From Rhizobium sp. BK399 (GTDB lineage Bacteria; Pseudomonadota; Alphaproteobacteria; Rhizobiales; Rhizobiaceae): DNA of 64,000 bases. Of the stretch, positions 7,935-17,536 are shown one piece after another. Both the position numbers and the translations under genes were made by a program. The stretch covers positions 62,001 through 126,000 of the forward strand of contig NZ_JACIAH010000004.1 in NCBI RefSeq assembly GCF_014194695.1, in the 5' to 3' direction. The notes below the pieces were generated by a model. That model did not search any database, was not told the DNA's origin, and saw only the letters and a list, made by a program, of their open reading frames with translations. Within the stretch, counting starts at the first letter, position 1, and every line of letters starts with the position of its first letter.

Positions 7935-10534
7935 TTTCTCACTACCCCTCTCAATCCGCCGCCGATCAGGAATGTCGCGTCCATGAGAGCGATCATCGGA
8001 TTGCCTCCACCGGAAACCGCAAGATACCGCGGATGCCAGTGTGGATGGAACTTTGATTTGAAGGCCCGAAGACCCTTGAAGTTATAGAAGCGCTCACCGT
8101 GCTCGAAGACGGTGCTGCCGACACGGTCCCACACCGGCGCAATCTCGCGCTTCGACATGCCCGAGAGCGGCGCCATGCCGAGGTTGAAATGCGCAAAGCC
8201 TTCGCCGCGCAGATACTCCATGATCTGGACGAAGAGGAAGTCCATCGATCCTTTCGGCGCATCCGGAGAGAAGCGCATCAAATCGATCGTGCCCTCGTCC
8301 CTCGCGGCCGTTATCAGGATGTTGGCGAATGCCACGATCCTGCCCTCGAGCTTGAGAATGCCAACCGGCTGCGCAAGGATATAGTCCGGATCGAACGCAC
8401 CGAGCGAGAAGCCCTTCTCCTTGGCATTGTGGTCCTCAAGCCAGGCATTCGAAACCGCAGCGAGCTCATCCATCGCTGCCGGAACGTTTTCCGGTGTGAT
8501 CACCTCGAATTCCAGGCCGTCGCGTTGCGCACGGCTCGCGGTCTGCCGTAGGTTCGCCCACTTGCCGCCCTTCATCTCGAAGGTCTTCAGATCGGCGACG
8601 GCAAGCTCGCCAAGCTTGAAGGCCCGCAGCCCCGCATCAGCGCAGTGGGAAAGAAGCGCCGGGGAGATCTGATAGAACACAGCGCGACAGCCGGCTGCGC
8701 GCGCCGACTCCACGAAGCGCCAGACGAGTTCCGGAATCGCACTGCGCTCGCCGATCGGATCGAAGAGAGCGATCCAGGAGCGACCCTGCCGTCCGTACAT
8801 GATGAAGGCGTCGCCCTTCTCAGAGAACATGATGCTTTTGTCGCCCATGCGCACGAGATTGGCGTCGGCATATCGCTGTTTTTCGACGATCTCGACCGCC
8901 CGCTGCAAAGAGTCCGCCGAAGCAGGCTCTGGCTTGATCGCTACAGGGCGAAGCAGGCTGAAGATCGCGATTGCCGAGGAAATGATCGTCAACCCGAGCA
9001 CGGCACGCAGGCCGCGGGGCGCCTCGCCGGCAAATTCGAACTGCCACCACAGCTCGCTGCTGTACTCGACGTCCCGATAGACGAAGAGCAGGATGACGAT
9101 GGCGCCGACGCAGATCACGGCAATGGCGGTCAGCCACGAGGCCGTCAGCGTCTGGTTGAGAAGGGACGCATGCCTACGGAACAGCCGGCGGCTGACGAAA
9201 AGGCCGAATATCAGGAAGCCAAGGAAACAGGCTTCGACCAGCGCGATCGCCTTCAGTAGCGACAAGGTGAGCGCGGCCGCGGCCGACAGAATCGATACCC
9301 ACCAGGCGCCGTCAAGCTTCTGGCCGAGGCCGCGGGCGGCAACGACCAGCGCTAGCCCGAGCAGGCTCGACAAGAAATGCGCGCCTTCGACGATCGGCAG
9401 GGGAAGGTAGTTGGCAAGAAACTCGAGATTCTGGTCGGGTGTCGGGGTGACGCTCGAGAAGATGAGCATGACGCCGAGAAGCAGCGACAGCGTCGAGAGC
9501 AACTGCGGCATCAGCCGGATCCCGATCCGCCGGATACCCGAGGCAACCGGATGATCCGCGAACCGACGAAGTTCGGTCGCCGAAACGGCAAGGACCGCGA
9601 TCAGCAGCGGCAGAACATTGTAGATGAGGCGATAGAGCACCAGCGAGCCGAGCACTGCGTCGATGTTCACCGCACTGCCAAGCGAGGCGATGATAATGGT
9701 CTCGAATACGCCGAGACCGGCCGGCACGTGGCTTAGGACGCCAAGCCCGACGGCGATCGCATAGACGGCCAGGAACACCGGCCAGCTGATCGCCGCCTGC
9801 GGCAGAAGGACGTAGAGGACCGTCGCCGAGGCGGCGATGTCGAAAGCGGTGACCAGGAACTGCCGGGACCATGTCCGCGAGTCCGGCAACCGGACCTCGA
9901 CCGGACCGAGATGAATTACGCGCCCGTCGCGCCCCATGAACATTATGACGCCCAAGCCGGCGATCACCGCACCGGCCAGCAGCCGCAGCGTAAGGCTACC
10001 GACATCGATGAGAGGCGCAATCTCATCGGCGATGATCAGAAGCGCGATCGCCGCGACCCCCGCAAGCCCGAGCCCGAAAGACAGTGTCACGAAGGCGATG
10101 ACGCGGCCGATCTCTTCCGGCGTCAGGCCAAGGCGCGAATAGGCACGATACCGGATCGCGCCGCCGCTCAACGCACCGAATCCCGCCGTGTTGCCAACCG
10201 CATAGGCGCTGAAGGCCGTCAGTGCCACCTGCGGAAATGGCAGCTTCCGGCCAACATATTCGATGGCATTCACGTCGTAGAAAACAAGGGCAAGGAAGCT
10301 CAGGCCAGTGAACACCAGGGCCAACAGGATCGAGCTGACCTTGGTGTCGGCCAGTGCCTGCACAACGTCGTCGTAACGCACTTCGTTCGTGAGCTGCACG
10401 ATCGCGAAGCCGACGAGACAGAAGAGGGCGAGCGTCACCAGGGCCGTCAGGTGCGCGCGATAGCGCCTGAAGAACCCGCGTATTGCAGATTCGTCGGCGT
10501 CTTCGATTTCGTCTAGTTTGCCGTGCCCCGACAT
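7931..10534 (-). CDS. lpiA: Bifunctional lysylphosphatidylglycerol flippase/synthetase (LpiA/MprF)
   Basis: The 867-residue membrane protein has a long N-terminal region of about 14 hydrophobic segments (the flippase domain). A C-terminal DUF2156/GNAT-like synthetase domain from about residue 540 contains GDKSIMFSEKGDAFIMYGRQG and FAHFNLGMAPLSGM. MprF-type enzymes transfer lysine from Lys-tRNA to phosphatidylglycerol and move the product to the outer leaflet, lowering the negative charge of the membrane. The orthologue in Sinorhizobium medicae is low-pH-inducible, hence the symbol. It lies directly upstream of acvB with a four-base overlap. The 207 bp before it, after the MscS gene, may carry its promoter, but I could not identify a sigma-54 or housekeeping motif there with confidence. 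Confidence 0.95.
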   Translation of the reverse strand: MSGHGKLDEIEDADESAIRGFFRRYRAHLTALVTLALFCLVGFAIVQLTNEVRYDDVVQALADTKVSSILLALVFTGLSFLALVFYDVNAIEYVGRKLPFPQVALTAFSAYAVGNTAGFGALSGGAIRYRAYSRLGLTPEEIGRVIAFVTLSFGLGLAGVAAIALLIIADEIAPLIDVGSLTLRLLAGAVIAGLGVIMFMGRDGRVIHLGPVEVRLPDSRTWSRQFLVTAFDIAASATVLYVLLPQAAISWPVFLAVYAIAVGLGVLSHVPAGLGVFETIIIASLGSAVNIDAVLGSLVLYRLIYNVLPLLIAVLAVSATELRRFADHPVASGIRRIGIRLMPQLLSTLSLLLGVMLIFSSVTPTPDQNLEFLANYLPLPIVEGAHFLSSLLGLALVVAARGLGQKLDGAWWVSILSAAAALTLSLLKAIALVEACFLGFLIFGLFVSRRLFRRHASLLNQTLTASWLTAIAVICVGAIVILLFVYRDVEYSSELWWQFEFAGEAPRGLRAVLGLTIISSAIAIFSLLRPVAIKPEPASADSLQRAVEIVEKQRYADANLVRMGDKSIMFSEKGDAFIMYGRQGRSWIALFDPIGERSAIPELVWRFVESARAAGCRAVFYQISPALLSHCADAGLRAFKLGELAVADLKTFEMKGGKWANLRQTASRAQRDGLEFEVITPENVPAAMDELAAVSNAWLEDHNAKEKGFSLGAFDPDYILAQPVGILKLEGRIVAFANILITAARDEGTIDLMRFSPDAPKGSMDFLFVQIMEYLRGEGFAHFNLGMAPLSGMSKREIAPVWDRVGSTVFEHGERFYNFKGLRAFKSKFHPHWHPRYLAVSGGGNPMIALMDATFLIGGGLRGVVRK

Positions 10535-10741
10535 CTCGTACCGTCACAATTTCCTGTTTAGCGGATGATGTTCGAAGCACGTAACATAGGCGGCATGCAA
10601 GTTCTATGAATGCGCGTCTGCCCCGACCCAAGCCCGTCCGTTGTCGCCTCCTTCATCTCCAATTGGGGCAAATTTGGCGCAAGACGCAGCTCTGCGCATT
10701 GCAATTTCGTAAGGTTGATCGGACTGGGGCTGAGCGCCGGG

Positions 10742-12871
10742 CTATGCCGCTGGCTCACCCGAGCCCGAGAGCTGCGACAGATGGCGGGCAGCGGCCGCAT
10801 GATCAGCCTCGTGGCTCTCGCTCGATACCTGCACGGTCGGCACAGCGAACTCGATGCCGTTTTCCTTGAAGGCGTTGCGGATCATTGCCAATGCGTTACG
10901 TCGTATGACGAACTGCTCGCCGGGCTTGGTCATCATTGCCAGCCGGATGACGATTGCGAAGTCGCCAAACTGCTCCACGCCCTTCATCTTCAACGTTTCG
11001 ATGATGTGCGGGCTGTAATCGGGATTGTCCAGCAGTTGTTGCCCAATCTGTTTGATCACCTTCTTCACCTTCACGAGGTCGGTGTCGTAGGTCACGTTGA
11101 GGGTGATCTTGTCGATCGTCCAGTCGCGGTTCAGGTTCTTGACTGCGCCGAGCTCACCAAACGGTACCGTCGTCAGTGGTCCACGGTGATGCCTGAGCCG
11201 AACCGATCGCAGGCTGAAGGCCTCAACGACACCCTTGTGGCTGCCGCTTTCGATATACTCACCGACGCGGAAGGCGTCGTCCCACAGGTAGAACATACCG
11301 CTGATCACATCCTTCACGATGGTCTGCGCGCCGAAACCAACGGCAACGCCGACCACCCCGGCACCGGCGATCAGCGGACCGATCTCGACACCGAGGCCCG
11401 ACAACACCATCAGCACAGCAATGACGGCGATGACGACGGCGAGAATATTCCGGAAGATCGGGAGCAGCGTCTGCAACCTCGCACGGCTGGCCTTGTCCTC
11501 ATCTGTCAGCGCCCCGTCGATACGAGAGTCGTCGAGCTTGCCGTTAATGTAGGCCCGCGCCAGATGCCACAGCAGATCGGCAGCAAGCAGGATGACAATG
11601 CCACCGATCGCACCACGGGCGATCCGATCGATCATTGTTTCTCCCGCCGCCATCCTGTCGGCGGCAAGCCCGATCATGCGCCCCAGCCAGAAAGCTGCGA
11701 CCGCGATGATGAGGGCGCGAACGCCGCGATCAAGCAGTACAGTAGCGATGCGTCGCCCTGCAAGAAAGCCTGCCTCCGCCTGATGTAGGGAACGAACGGC
11801 GAGCGTCGCAACACTAAGGGCACGCGGCAGAAGCACGACATAGATGCCGATCCAAAGCAGTACGTTGAATCCCGAAACCCACAGAAGCCAAAGCAGACCG
11901 AAATAGAGAGTCAGCCCCCAGGAAAGGGACAGGCTACGGTGCTCTCCCTCTTCCACAGGGCGGGACCAAACGGCCTCAACCGCGATAGCAAACAGTCCAA
12001 GACCGAGGATGTAGCCGACGAAATAGCGCGCGCCTTCGGAAAAGCCGAGCGGCGCCATGAGTTGGATCACTGCCCAGCCGAAGGCGAAGTAGATGACGAA
12101 GACCGCGCAGCGGCGGAACCAGAAAAGCGCCCGTGCCCGTGAGATCTGGCGTTCGCCATCCGCGCGTGGCAAGGTGACCAAAGCTACCAGCAGCCGCCCC
12201 AATGCGACGGTAAAGCGGGCGACGATGAGCGCGATCGCGATTGCGATCGCCATGGAGCGCGTGATCGGCGGCCAACTGAAGGCAAGCAGCGGAACAAGCG
12301 TCGCAATGGCAAAGACGATCGCCGGAACAATGCGATAAAGCAGATTTGCCGTTGCATGGTGGGCAACGGTCACAGCCCCGTCGTCTGTCTGCCGGATCCG
12401 TGGCTTGGGCACGATAAGGCGGAAGACCAGCTCGACAGCCAAGCCGGCAAGGAACAGAGCAACGACCTCCGCGGTTATCAGCAGCCAGCCGCTGGGAACG
12501 ACCTCGCGTTCAACGACCTCAGAGGCGGTTTCCACTTCGCCAGGAAACTCCATCGCCGCGTCCGAGACCATCTCGACATGACGGCGGGCGTGACCGACAA
12601 GCTCGGAAAGCGCCGACATTTCGCCGGTCTGCGGCTGTGTGGGTGCGGTCGGCGCAGGCTTCGTCTGCGTCGCCATCCACTCTTTCACCTGCGGTTTCTG
12701 CATCAGTTCGAGTATTTGCCGCACTTCCGCCGGCGGTTCGGCAGCGGTCGCCGCGGAGGGTGTTGAAGCGGGAGCGGTCTGGGCGGCGGAGGCGCCGGCA
12801 AACGCGAACAGGAACATCATCGATACCAGCAGCTGCATCATGCCGCGTGCGCCAATTGCAGGACCCATCAT
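10742..12871 (-). CDS. MscS-family mechanosensitive ion channel with signal peptide and extended N-terminus
   Basis: The C-terminal half holds the MscS core. The pore-lining region GPLIAGAGVVGVAVGFGAQ precedes IVKDVISGMFYLWDDAFRVGEYIE, then a beta domain and a long cytoplasmic part. Before this lie a secretion signal (MMQLLVSMMFLFAFAGASA), a periplasmic stretch rich in Ala/Pro/Thr and several extra membrane helices, as in the large MscK/YbdG-like relatives. Such channels release solutes on hypo-osmotic shock. I place the start at the ATG at 12871 (709 residues), which has AGGGGG seven bases upstream and yields the signal peptide. The frame stays open much further upstream but runs into the gnd terminator and gnd itself. 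Confidence 0.9.
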   Translation of the reverse strand: MMGPAIGARGMMQLLVSMMFLFAFAGASAAQTAPASTPSAATAAEPPAEVRQILELMQKPQVKEWMATQTKPAPTAPTQPQTGEMSALSELVGHARRHVEMVSDAAMEFPGEVETASEVVEREVVPSGWLLITAEVVALFLAGLAVELVFRLIVPKPRIRQTDDGAVTVAHHATANLLYRIVPAIVFAIATLVPLLAFSWPPITRSMAIAIAIALIVARFTVALGRLLVALVTLPRADGERQISRARALFWFRRCAVFVIYFAFGWAVIQLMAPLGFSEGARYFVGYILGLGLFAIAVEAVWSRPVEEGEHRSLSLSWGLTLYFGLLWLLWVSGFNVLLWIGIYVVLLPRALSVATLAVRSLHQAEAGFLAGRRIATVLLDRGVRALIIAVAAFWLGRMIGLAADRMAAGETMIDRIARGAIGGIVILLAADLLWHLARAYINGKLDDSRIDGALTDEDKASRARLQTLLPIFRNILAVVIAVIAVLMVLSGLGVEIGPLIAGAGVVGVAVGFGAQTIVKDVISGMFYLWDDAFRVGEYIESGSHKGVVEAFSLRSVRLRHHRGPLTTVPFGELGAVKNLNRDWTIDKITLNVTYDTDLVKVKKVIKQIGQQLLDNPDYSPHIIETLKMKGVEQFGDFAIVIRLAMMTKPGEQFVIRRNALAMIRNAFKENGIEFAVPTVQVSSESHEADHAAAARHLSQLSGSGEPAA

Positions 12872-12914
12872 TCCTTGCCCCCTCGATGCGATCCCCCGAC
12901 AATATATCGTGCTG

Positions 12915-12952
12915 TTTAAAAGAAAAGCCCGCACAGGCATCGCTGCGCGGGC
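12915..12952 (-). terminator. Rho-independent terminator after gnd
   Basis: Stem GCCCGC/GCGGGC (12927-12932 with 12947-12952) is followed on the minus strand by TTTTCTTTTAAA. It lies between the stop of gnd and the MscS gene, so it separates their transcription. Confidence 0.75.
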
Positions 12953-12974
12953 GTGGAAAACGAAAAGTTGCGAC

Positions 12975-13994
12975 CTAGCTCTTCGGCTTCTCGACGTGCC
13001 CGCCGAAACCTGCGCGCATAGCGGAGAGCACCTTGTTGGCGAACTCGTCATTGTCGCGCGACGAGAACCGGCCGTGCAGCGCGGCGCTGAGCACCGGCGT
13101 CGGCACGCTTTCATCGATTGCCGCCATGATCGTCCAGCGGCCCTCGCCAGAATCGGAAACGCGACCGGCATACTTGGTGAGGACCGGATCGGCATGCAGC
13201 GCGTCGGCGGTCAAATCGAGCAGCCAGGATGTGATCACGCTGCCACGACGCCATACTTCGGCAATATCAGGCAGGTTGAGGTCATAGCGGTAATACTCGG
13301 GGTGGGCCAATGGGGCGGTTTCCGCGTCAACCTCGTGGGTCGTCGCACCGATGTTCGCATGTTTCAGGATATTCAGCCCTTCCGCATATGCGGCCATGAG
13401 GCCGTATTCGATGCCGTTATGCACCATCTTGACGAAATGACCGGCGCCGTGCGGACCACAATGAAGGAAGCCTTGTTCGGCAGTGCTCTCCGGATGCGCG
13501 CTGCGCCCCGCCGAAGGAGCAATATCTCCCTGCCCGGGCGCCAGGGATGCAAAGATCGGCGACAGCGACTGGACGATTCCTTTCTCGCCGCCGATCATCA
13601 GGCAATAGCCGCGTTCGAGACCGAATACGCCGCCGCTGGTGCCGACATCGACATAGTGGATGCCCTTGGTGATGAGTTCGGCGCCACGTCGGATGTCGTC
13701 GTGATAGTACGAGTTGCCGCCGTCGATGATGATGTCGTCGTCGTGCAGCAACGGCACGATCTGGGCGATGACCTTGTCCGTGATCGCCGCCGGCAGCATC
13801 AGCCAGATCGCGCGCGGGCGCGACAGCTTCGAGACGAATTCCTCAAGCGAGGCTGTCCCGACAGCCCCCTTGCCAACGAGATCGGCAACGCTCTCCGGCT
13901 TGGCGTCGTAGACGACGCATTCATGGCCGCCGCGCATCAATCGCTGAACCATGTAGTTGCCCATGCGGCCCAAACCTACCATCCCAAGCTGCAT
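12975..13994 (-). CDS. gnd: 6-phosphogluconate dehydrogenase (decarboxylating), short form
   Basis: It oxidises and decarboxylates 6-phosphogluconate to ribulose 5-phosphate in the pentose-phosphate pathway. The N-terminus has the Rossmann motif GLGRMG (residues 7-12). DGGNSYY and [18 protein letters not shown] are substrate-binding signatures, and [12 protein letters not shown] holds the catalytic lysine. At 339 residues it belongs to the short YqeC/GntZ-like branch rather than the 470-residue enterobacterial form; these are often NAD-preferring, but I cannot settle the cofactor from sequence alone. It is the only gene between the 6S region and the MscS gene and has its own terminator. Confidence 0.92.
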   Translation of the reverse strand: MQLGMVGLGRMGNYMVQRLMRGGHECVVYDAKPESVADLVGKGAVGTASLEEFVSKLSRPRAIWLMLPAAITDKVIAQIVPLLHDDDIIIDGGNSYYHDDIRRGAELITKGIHYVDVGTSGGVFGLERGYCLMIGGEKGIVQSLSPIFASLAPGQGDIAPSAGRSAHPESTAEQGFLHCGPHGAGHFVKMVHNGIEYGLMAAYAEGLNILKHANIGATTHEVDAETAPLAHPEYYRYDLNLPDIAEVWRRGSVITSWLLDLTADALHADPVLTKYAGRVSDSGEGRWTIMAAIDESVPTPVLSAALHGRFSSRDNDEFANKVLSAMRAGFGGHVEKPKS

Positions 13995-14310
13995 CTCAAA
14001 TCTCCTGGAAATTAAATCGATATGATGCGGAAACTAGCACTCGCTATGCAGCAAGCAAGCGAACTCTCTGTCGCATGGATCAGACAATTCGGGCGACCGA
14101 CCTGAAACAACAGAATTCCAAGGCGGGAGGCACGGTCTCGCCGTTCAATATTCCGGCGCGGTCGCCTGCTCGCCCCGCATCTCACTGAGGAAGAAACCTT
14201 CCCGCAGATTGATGCCGTATTCGACGAACGGGTCTGCCGTGCGGGCACACGCGCAAAAAGCAACGGAGATGGAGAGGGAAGCGCGATCCACGGCAACCGA
14301 TGGATGTTTA
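13995..14310. other. Gene-free stretch between gnd and the probable 6S RNA
   Basis: About 316 bp with no reading frame I can support. Minus-strand frames exist here, but their composition (rich in Ser/Arg, no recognisable motif) and lack of a ribosome-binding site argue against a gene. It presumably holds the gnd promoter and the end of the RNA transcript. In many bacteria a 5-formyltetrahydrofolate cyclo-ligase gene follows 6S RNA; none is visible here. Confidence 0.5.
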
Positions 14311-14438
14311 CGATCCTGGGTGCCTACAAACGTAGGTGGGCACCGTGTGTCCAGGCCCACGAGCCTGGTCAGGGACAGCTCCCTTTGGATCGAGTATGGC
14401 CCCAGGGATTGTGGTTCCTGTCGAGAGGCGCAGACCGC
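14311..14438 (-). ncRNA. ssrS: Probable 6S RNA (ssrS)
   Basis: The region just downstream of zapA is highly structured and non-coding. A CTTATATATC box (14450-14441) could be a -10 element, with the transcript starting near 14438. The start (GGGTGC) can pair with GCACCC at 14321-14316 to form a closing stem. Inside are further pairings such as CCAGGC/GCCTGG and GGGA/TCCC hairpins. 6S RNA sits immediately after zapA in many proteobacteria, including the Rhizobiales. 6S RNA binds the housekeeping RNA polymerase holoenzyme in stationary phase. Strand and ends are inferred, and I could not run a covariance model. Confidence 0.6.
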
Positions 14439-14499
14439 ACCCGATATATAAGACTGATTTCCGCGGCGCGCCAGAGGGGACCCGGAGCGCCCTTCCGAT

Positions 14500-14877
14500 T
14501 TAATTGAGCTCGGCTGGCGCTCTGCCGTTCAGCTTGTCGGTGATACCGCGAATGCGGCTCGTCACCTCGCCGAGCGCGGCCGCAAGCGTCTCTTCGGTGC
14601 GGGCGTTCGTCGCCAGCACCGTATCGCTGCTGTTGCGCAAGGCGCCCAGTTCGGATTCAAGGTCCGCAATCCGGCGGGTCAACTCGGAGATCTCGTCCAT
14701 GACCATGATGCCTGCCATGACGGTGATGCGCAGGTCGCCGATTTCACCGAATTGGCCTTTGAGGTGGCCGACGTAATTGTCGAAGCGCGTTGCGAGATCC
14801 GTCAGGTGATCTTCCTGCCCTTCCTCGCAAGCCATCCGGTAGGCCTTGCCGTCGATCGTTACCGTTACCTGCGCCAT
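14500..14877 (-). CDS. zapA: Cell division protein ZapA
   Basis: The 125-residue protein begins MAQVTVTIDGKAYRMAC, the ZapA globular head, which contains LATRFDNYVGHLKGQFGEIGD. A long coiled coil follows (about 60-115, EISELTRRIADLESELGAL). ZapA cross-links FtsZ filaments at the division ring. It lies 13 bp after a DUF4164 gene, a typical rhizobial pair that is probably co-transcribed, and immediately before the probable 6S RNA. Confidence 0.93.
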   Translation of the reverse strand: MAQVTVTIDGKAYRMACEEGQEDHLTDLATRFDNYVGHLKGQFGEIGDLRITVMAGIMVMDEISELTRRIADLESELGALRNSSDTVLATNARTEETLAAALGEVTSRIRGITDKLNGRAPAELN

Positions 14878-14890
14878 CTGCCGCGCCTTT

Positions 14891-15166
14891 CTATCGGTCG
14901 AGAACCGCGCGAATAGTCTCCATGGCCGTCACCAGCCGCCGCGAGACCTCGCGATTGACTTCTTCCAGCCGGTTCGCGCGGAATTCGGCTTGGTCCAATT
15001 CCTGGGCAAGCTTAGAGCGATCCGCGTGGATCCGGCGAACCTCGCCTTCGACCTCGCCCTGCTCTCGCTGGTGCTCGATACGCATGTCGACTGCGTTCTC
15101 GAGCCCCGATATCGCTTGCCGCAGCTCGTTCAGTGCCGCTTCCATGATTTTGCCTGTAGGCGTCAT
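14891..15166 (-). CDS. DUF4164 coiled-coil protein
   Basis: I start at the ATG at 15166, which has GGAGAG five bases upstream, giving 91 residues (MTPTGKIMEAALNELRQAI). The sequence is almost entirely a predicted coiled coil rich in Glu, Arg and Leu. It matches the DUF4164 family found next to zapA in alphaproteobacteria. Function is unknown; the linkage to zapA, 13 bp away, suggests a role at the division site, but that is inference. The frame extends upstream to 15241, but that part looks non-coding. Confidence 0.8.
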   Translation of the reverse strand: MTPTGKIMEAALNELRQAISGLENAVDMRIEHQREQGEVEGEVRRIHADRSKLAQELDQAEFRANRLEEVNREVSRRLVTAMETIRAVLDR

Positions 15167-15401
15167 GTCTCTCCGGTTCCCCGCGCAAGACCCGCGAATC
15201 GGCGCGTGCGCCCGATTCAGTATTTTCAAAAGGATACGCACCTCGCCAACGGCGCGTCAATAAAGCCGGTACCGCAGCCGCAGACCTATTCTGTGGATGA
15301 CAAAAATCAATCGCTGCCGCGTGTGGCATTCAACTTTTGTAAAAATTGATGGTCAAATGTCTAAAATCGATTGGAGCAGCTTTTGCTACGCCTTCATTTT
15401 A

Positions 15402-15428
15402 TTGACTTGGCCGTTCCAACTGCTATGT
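15402..15428 (+). promoter_or_regulatory. Candidate housekeeping promoter of tkt
   Basis: In the 334-bp gap between the DUF4164 gene and tkt, TTGAC (15402-15406) and CTATGT (15423-15428) are separated by 16 bases. They resemble the alphaproteobacterial consensus CTTGAC-N17-CTATAT. Transcription would start near 15435, about 65 bases before tkt. I see nothing else recognisable in the gap. Confidence 0.5.
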
Positions 15429-15500
15429 GTCACCCGCTCTCATTGATGGTCTCCACAGGCTTGAGGCCATCCCCCGACACCGGAACCCCGTGGAACAGCC

Positions 15501-17474
15501 ATGACCTCTCCTGAACAAAACGACCGGATGGCAAATGCGATCCGTTTCCTCGCCATGGATGCAGTCGAAAAGGCAAATTCCGGGCACCCAGGCATGCCGA
15601 TGGGCATGGCCGACGTAGCGACCATCCTCTTCACGAAGTATCTCCGGTTCGACCCGAAGAAGCCGCATTGGCCAAACCGCGACCGCTTCGTGCTGTCGGC
15701 CGGCCACGGCTCGATGCTGTTGTACTCGCTGCTCTATTTGACCGGGTATCCCGACATGACGGTCGAAGACCTGAAGCAGTTCCGCCAGCTCGGCTCGAAG
15801 ACCGCCGGCCATCCGGAATATGGCCATGCGACCGGCATTGAGACGACGACCGGACCGCTTGGCCAGGGCATTGCCAATTCCGTTGGCATGGCGATCGCCG
15901 AGCGCAAGCTGCGCGAGGAGTTCGGGGCAGAACTGCAGGATCACTACACCTATGCGATCTGCGGCGACGGCTGCCTGATGGAAGGCATCAGCCATGAAGC
16001 GATTGCGCTTGCCGGCCACCTGAAGCTCAACAAGCTCGTTCTCTTCTGGGACAACAACTCGATCACCATCGACGGCGCTGTCTCGCTCTCTGACTCGACC
16101 GACCAGATTGCCCGCTTCAAGGCCGTTCACTGGAACACGATCGAGATCGACGGCCACGACCAGGCTGCCATCTCCGCCGCCATCGAAGCCGCCCACAAAT
16201 CCGACCGTCCGACCTTCATCGCCTGCAAGACGATCATCGGCTTCGGCGCTCCGAACAAGCAGGGCACTCACAAGGTCCACGGCAACCCGCTCGGCGCCGA
16301 TGAAATCGCAGCCACCCGCAAGGCGCTGAATTGGGAATACGAGCCCTTTGTCATTCCCTCTGACATCCTCGACGCATGGCGCGCAGCCGGCAGCCGTTCG
16401 GTTGACCTTGTCAAGTCGTGGGAAGACGGTCTCGCCAAATCCGCACACAAGGCTGAGTTCACTCGCCGCTTTGCCGGCGACCTGCCGGAAGGCTTCGACG
16501 CAGCGATCAGCGACTACAAGAAGAAGCTCATCGAGACCAAGCCAGTCATCGCTACTCGGAAGGCATCGGAAGACGCCCTCGAAGTTATCAATGGCTTCCT
16601 ACCGGAAACGCTCGGCGGTTCGGCCGATCTGACGCCGTCGAACAACACCAAGACCAGCCAGATGCATTCGATCACGCCAACGGATTTCGCCGGACGCTAC
16701 ATGCACTGGGGCATCCGCGAGCACGGCATGGCTTCGGCGATGAACGGCATCGCGCTGCACGGCGGTCTCATTCCCTATGGCGGCGGCTTCATGATCTTCT
16801 CGGATTATTGCCGCCCGCCGATCCGCCTCGCCAGCCTCATGGGCATCCGGGTCATCCACGTCCTGACGCACGACTCGATCGGCGTCGGCGAAGACGGCCC
16901 GACGCACCAGCCGGTCGAGCAGATCGCCGGCCTGCGTGCCGTTCCGAACCTGCGGGTCTTCCGTCCGGCCGACCCGACCGAGACGGCCGAGTGCTGGCAG
17001 ATCGCCATCAAGACGAAAGACCACCCGTCCGCCCTCGCGCTGACCCGCCAGAATCTGACGCCGGTGCGTACCGAGTACAGCGAAAAGAACCTCTGCGAGT
17101 TGGGTGCCTACACGCTGGCTGGTAATGCCGACGCGAAGGTGACGATCTTCGCTTCGGGCTCCGAAGTCGAACTGGCCGTTGCGGCCCGCGCAACGCTCGA
17201 AGGCAAGGGTGTTTCCACCCGCGTCGTCTCGGTTCCCTGCACGGAACTGTTCTTTGACCAGCCGGCGGCCTACCGCAAGGAAGTCATCGGCAACTCGCCG
17301 GTCAAGGTCGCCGTTGAAGCCGCCGTCCGCGAAGGCTGGGATGCGTTCATCGGTCCGGAAGGTAGCTTCGTCGGCATGAAGGGCTTCGGCGCATCGGGCC
17401 CTGCAAAGAAGGTCTTCGAACATTTCGGCATCACCGCGGACGCCGTGGTCGCGGCCGCAGAAGCAAAGCTATAA
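15501..17474 (+). CDS. tkt: Transketolase
   Basis: It is a thiamine-diphosphate enzyme moving two-carbon units between sugar phosphates in the non-oxidative pentose-phosphate and Calvin-type pathways. The 657-residue length is normal. Visible motifs include [12 protein letters not shown], the ThDP motif [19 protein letters not shown] ending in WDNN, and the pyrimidine-domain segment [15 protein letters not shown]. The ATG at 15501 begins [16 protein letters not shown]. It is followed after 62 bp by gap in the same direction without an obvious terminator, so tkt-gap is likely a single transcript. Confidence 0.97.
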   Translation: MTSPEQNDRMANAIRFLAMDAVEKANSGHPGMPMGMADVATILFTKYLRFDPKKPHWPNRDRFVLSAGHGSMLLYSLLYLTGYPDMTVEDLKQFRQLGSKTAGHPEYGHATGIETTTGPLGQGIANSVGMAIAERKLREEFGAELQDHYTYAICGDGCLMEGISHEAIALAGHLKLNKLVLFWDNNSITIDGAVSLSDSTDQIARFKAVHWNTIEIDGHDQAAISAAIEAAHKSDRPTFIACKTIIGFGAPNKQGTHKVHGNPLGADEIAATRKALNWEYEPFVIPSDILDAWRAAGSRSVDLVKSWEDGLAKSAHKAEFTRRFAGDLPEGFDAAISDYKKKLIETKPVIATRKASEDALEVINGFLPETLGGSADLTPSNNTKTSQMHSITPTDFAGRYMHWGIREHGMASAMNGIALHGGLIPYGGGFMIFSDYCRPPIRLASLMGIRVIHVLTHDSIGVGEDGPTHQPVEQIAGLRAVPNLRVFRPADPTETAECWQIAIKTKDHPSALALTRQNLTPVRTEYSEKNLCELGAYTLAGNADAKVTIFASGSEVELAVAARATLEGKGVSTRVVSVPCTELFFDQPAAYRKEVIGNSPVKVAVEAAVREGWDAFIGPEGSFVGMKGFGASGPAKKVFEHFGITADAVVAAAEAKL

Positions 17475-17536
17475 AGGGAGCGCACAAGCGCTCTCCAATT
17501 CAATCCGCAAGCCCCATCTCTAGGGAGTGAATGCAC

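Noticed and set aside
10535..10741. Sigma-54 promoter before lpiA
   Set aside because: I looked for TGGCAC-N5-TTGC(A/T) on the minus strand and found no acceptable match.
14012..14296. Minus-strand frame of 94 codons downstream of the probable 6S RNA
   Set aside because: Ser/Arg-rich, no family likeness and no ribosome-binding site. It is not the formyltetrahydrofolate cyclo-ligase often found after 6S RNA.
15423..16448. Long minus-strand open frames opposite tkt, and likewise opposite gap (17270-18412), ruvB (4779-5867), gnd (plus strand 12639-14015) and pyk (plus strand 56085-57389)
   Set aside because: They lie antisense to well-supported genes, have no recognisable domain and arise from the high GC content.
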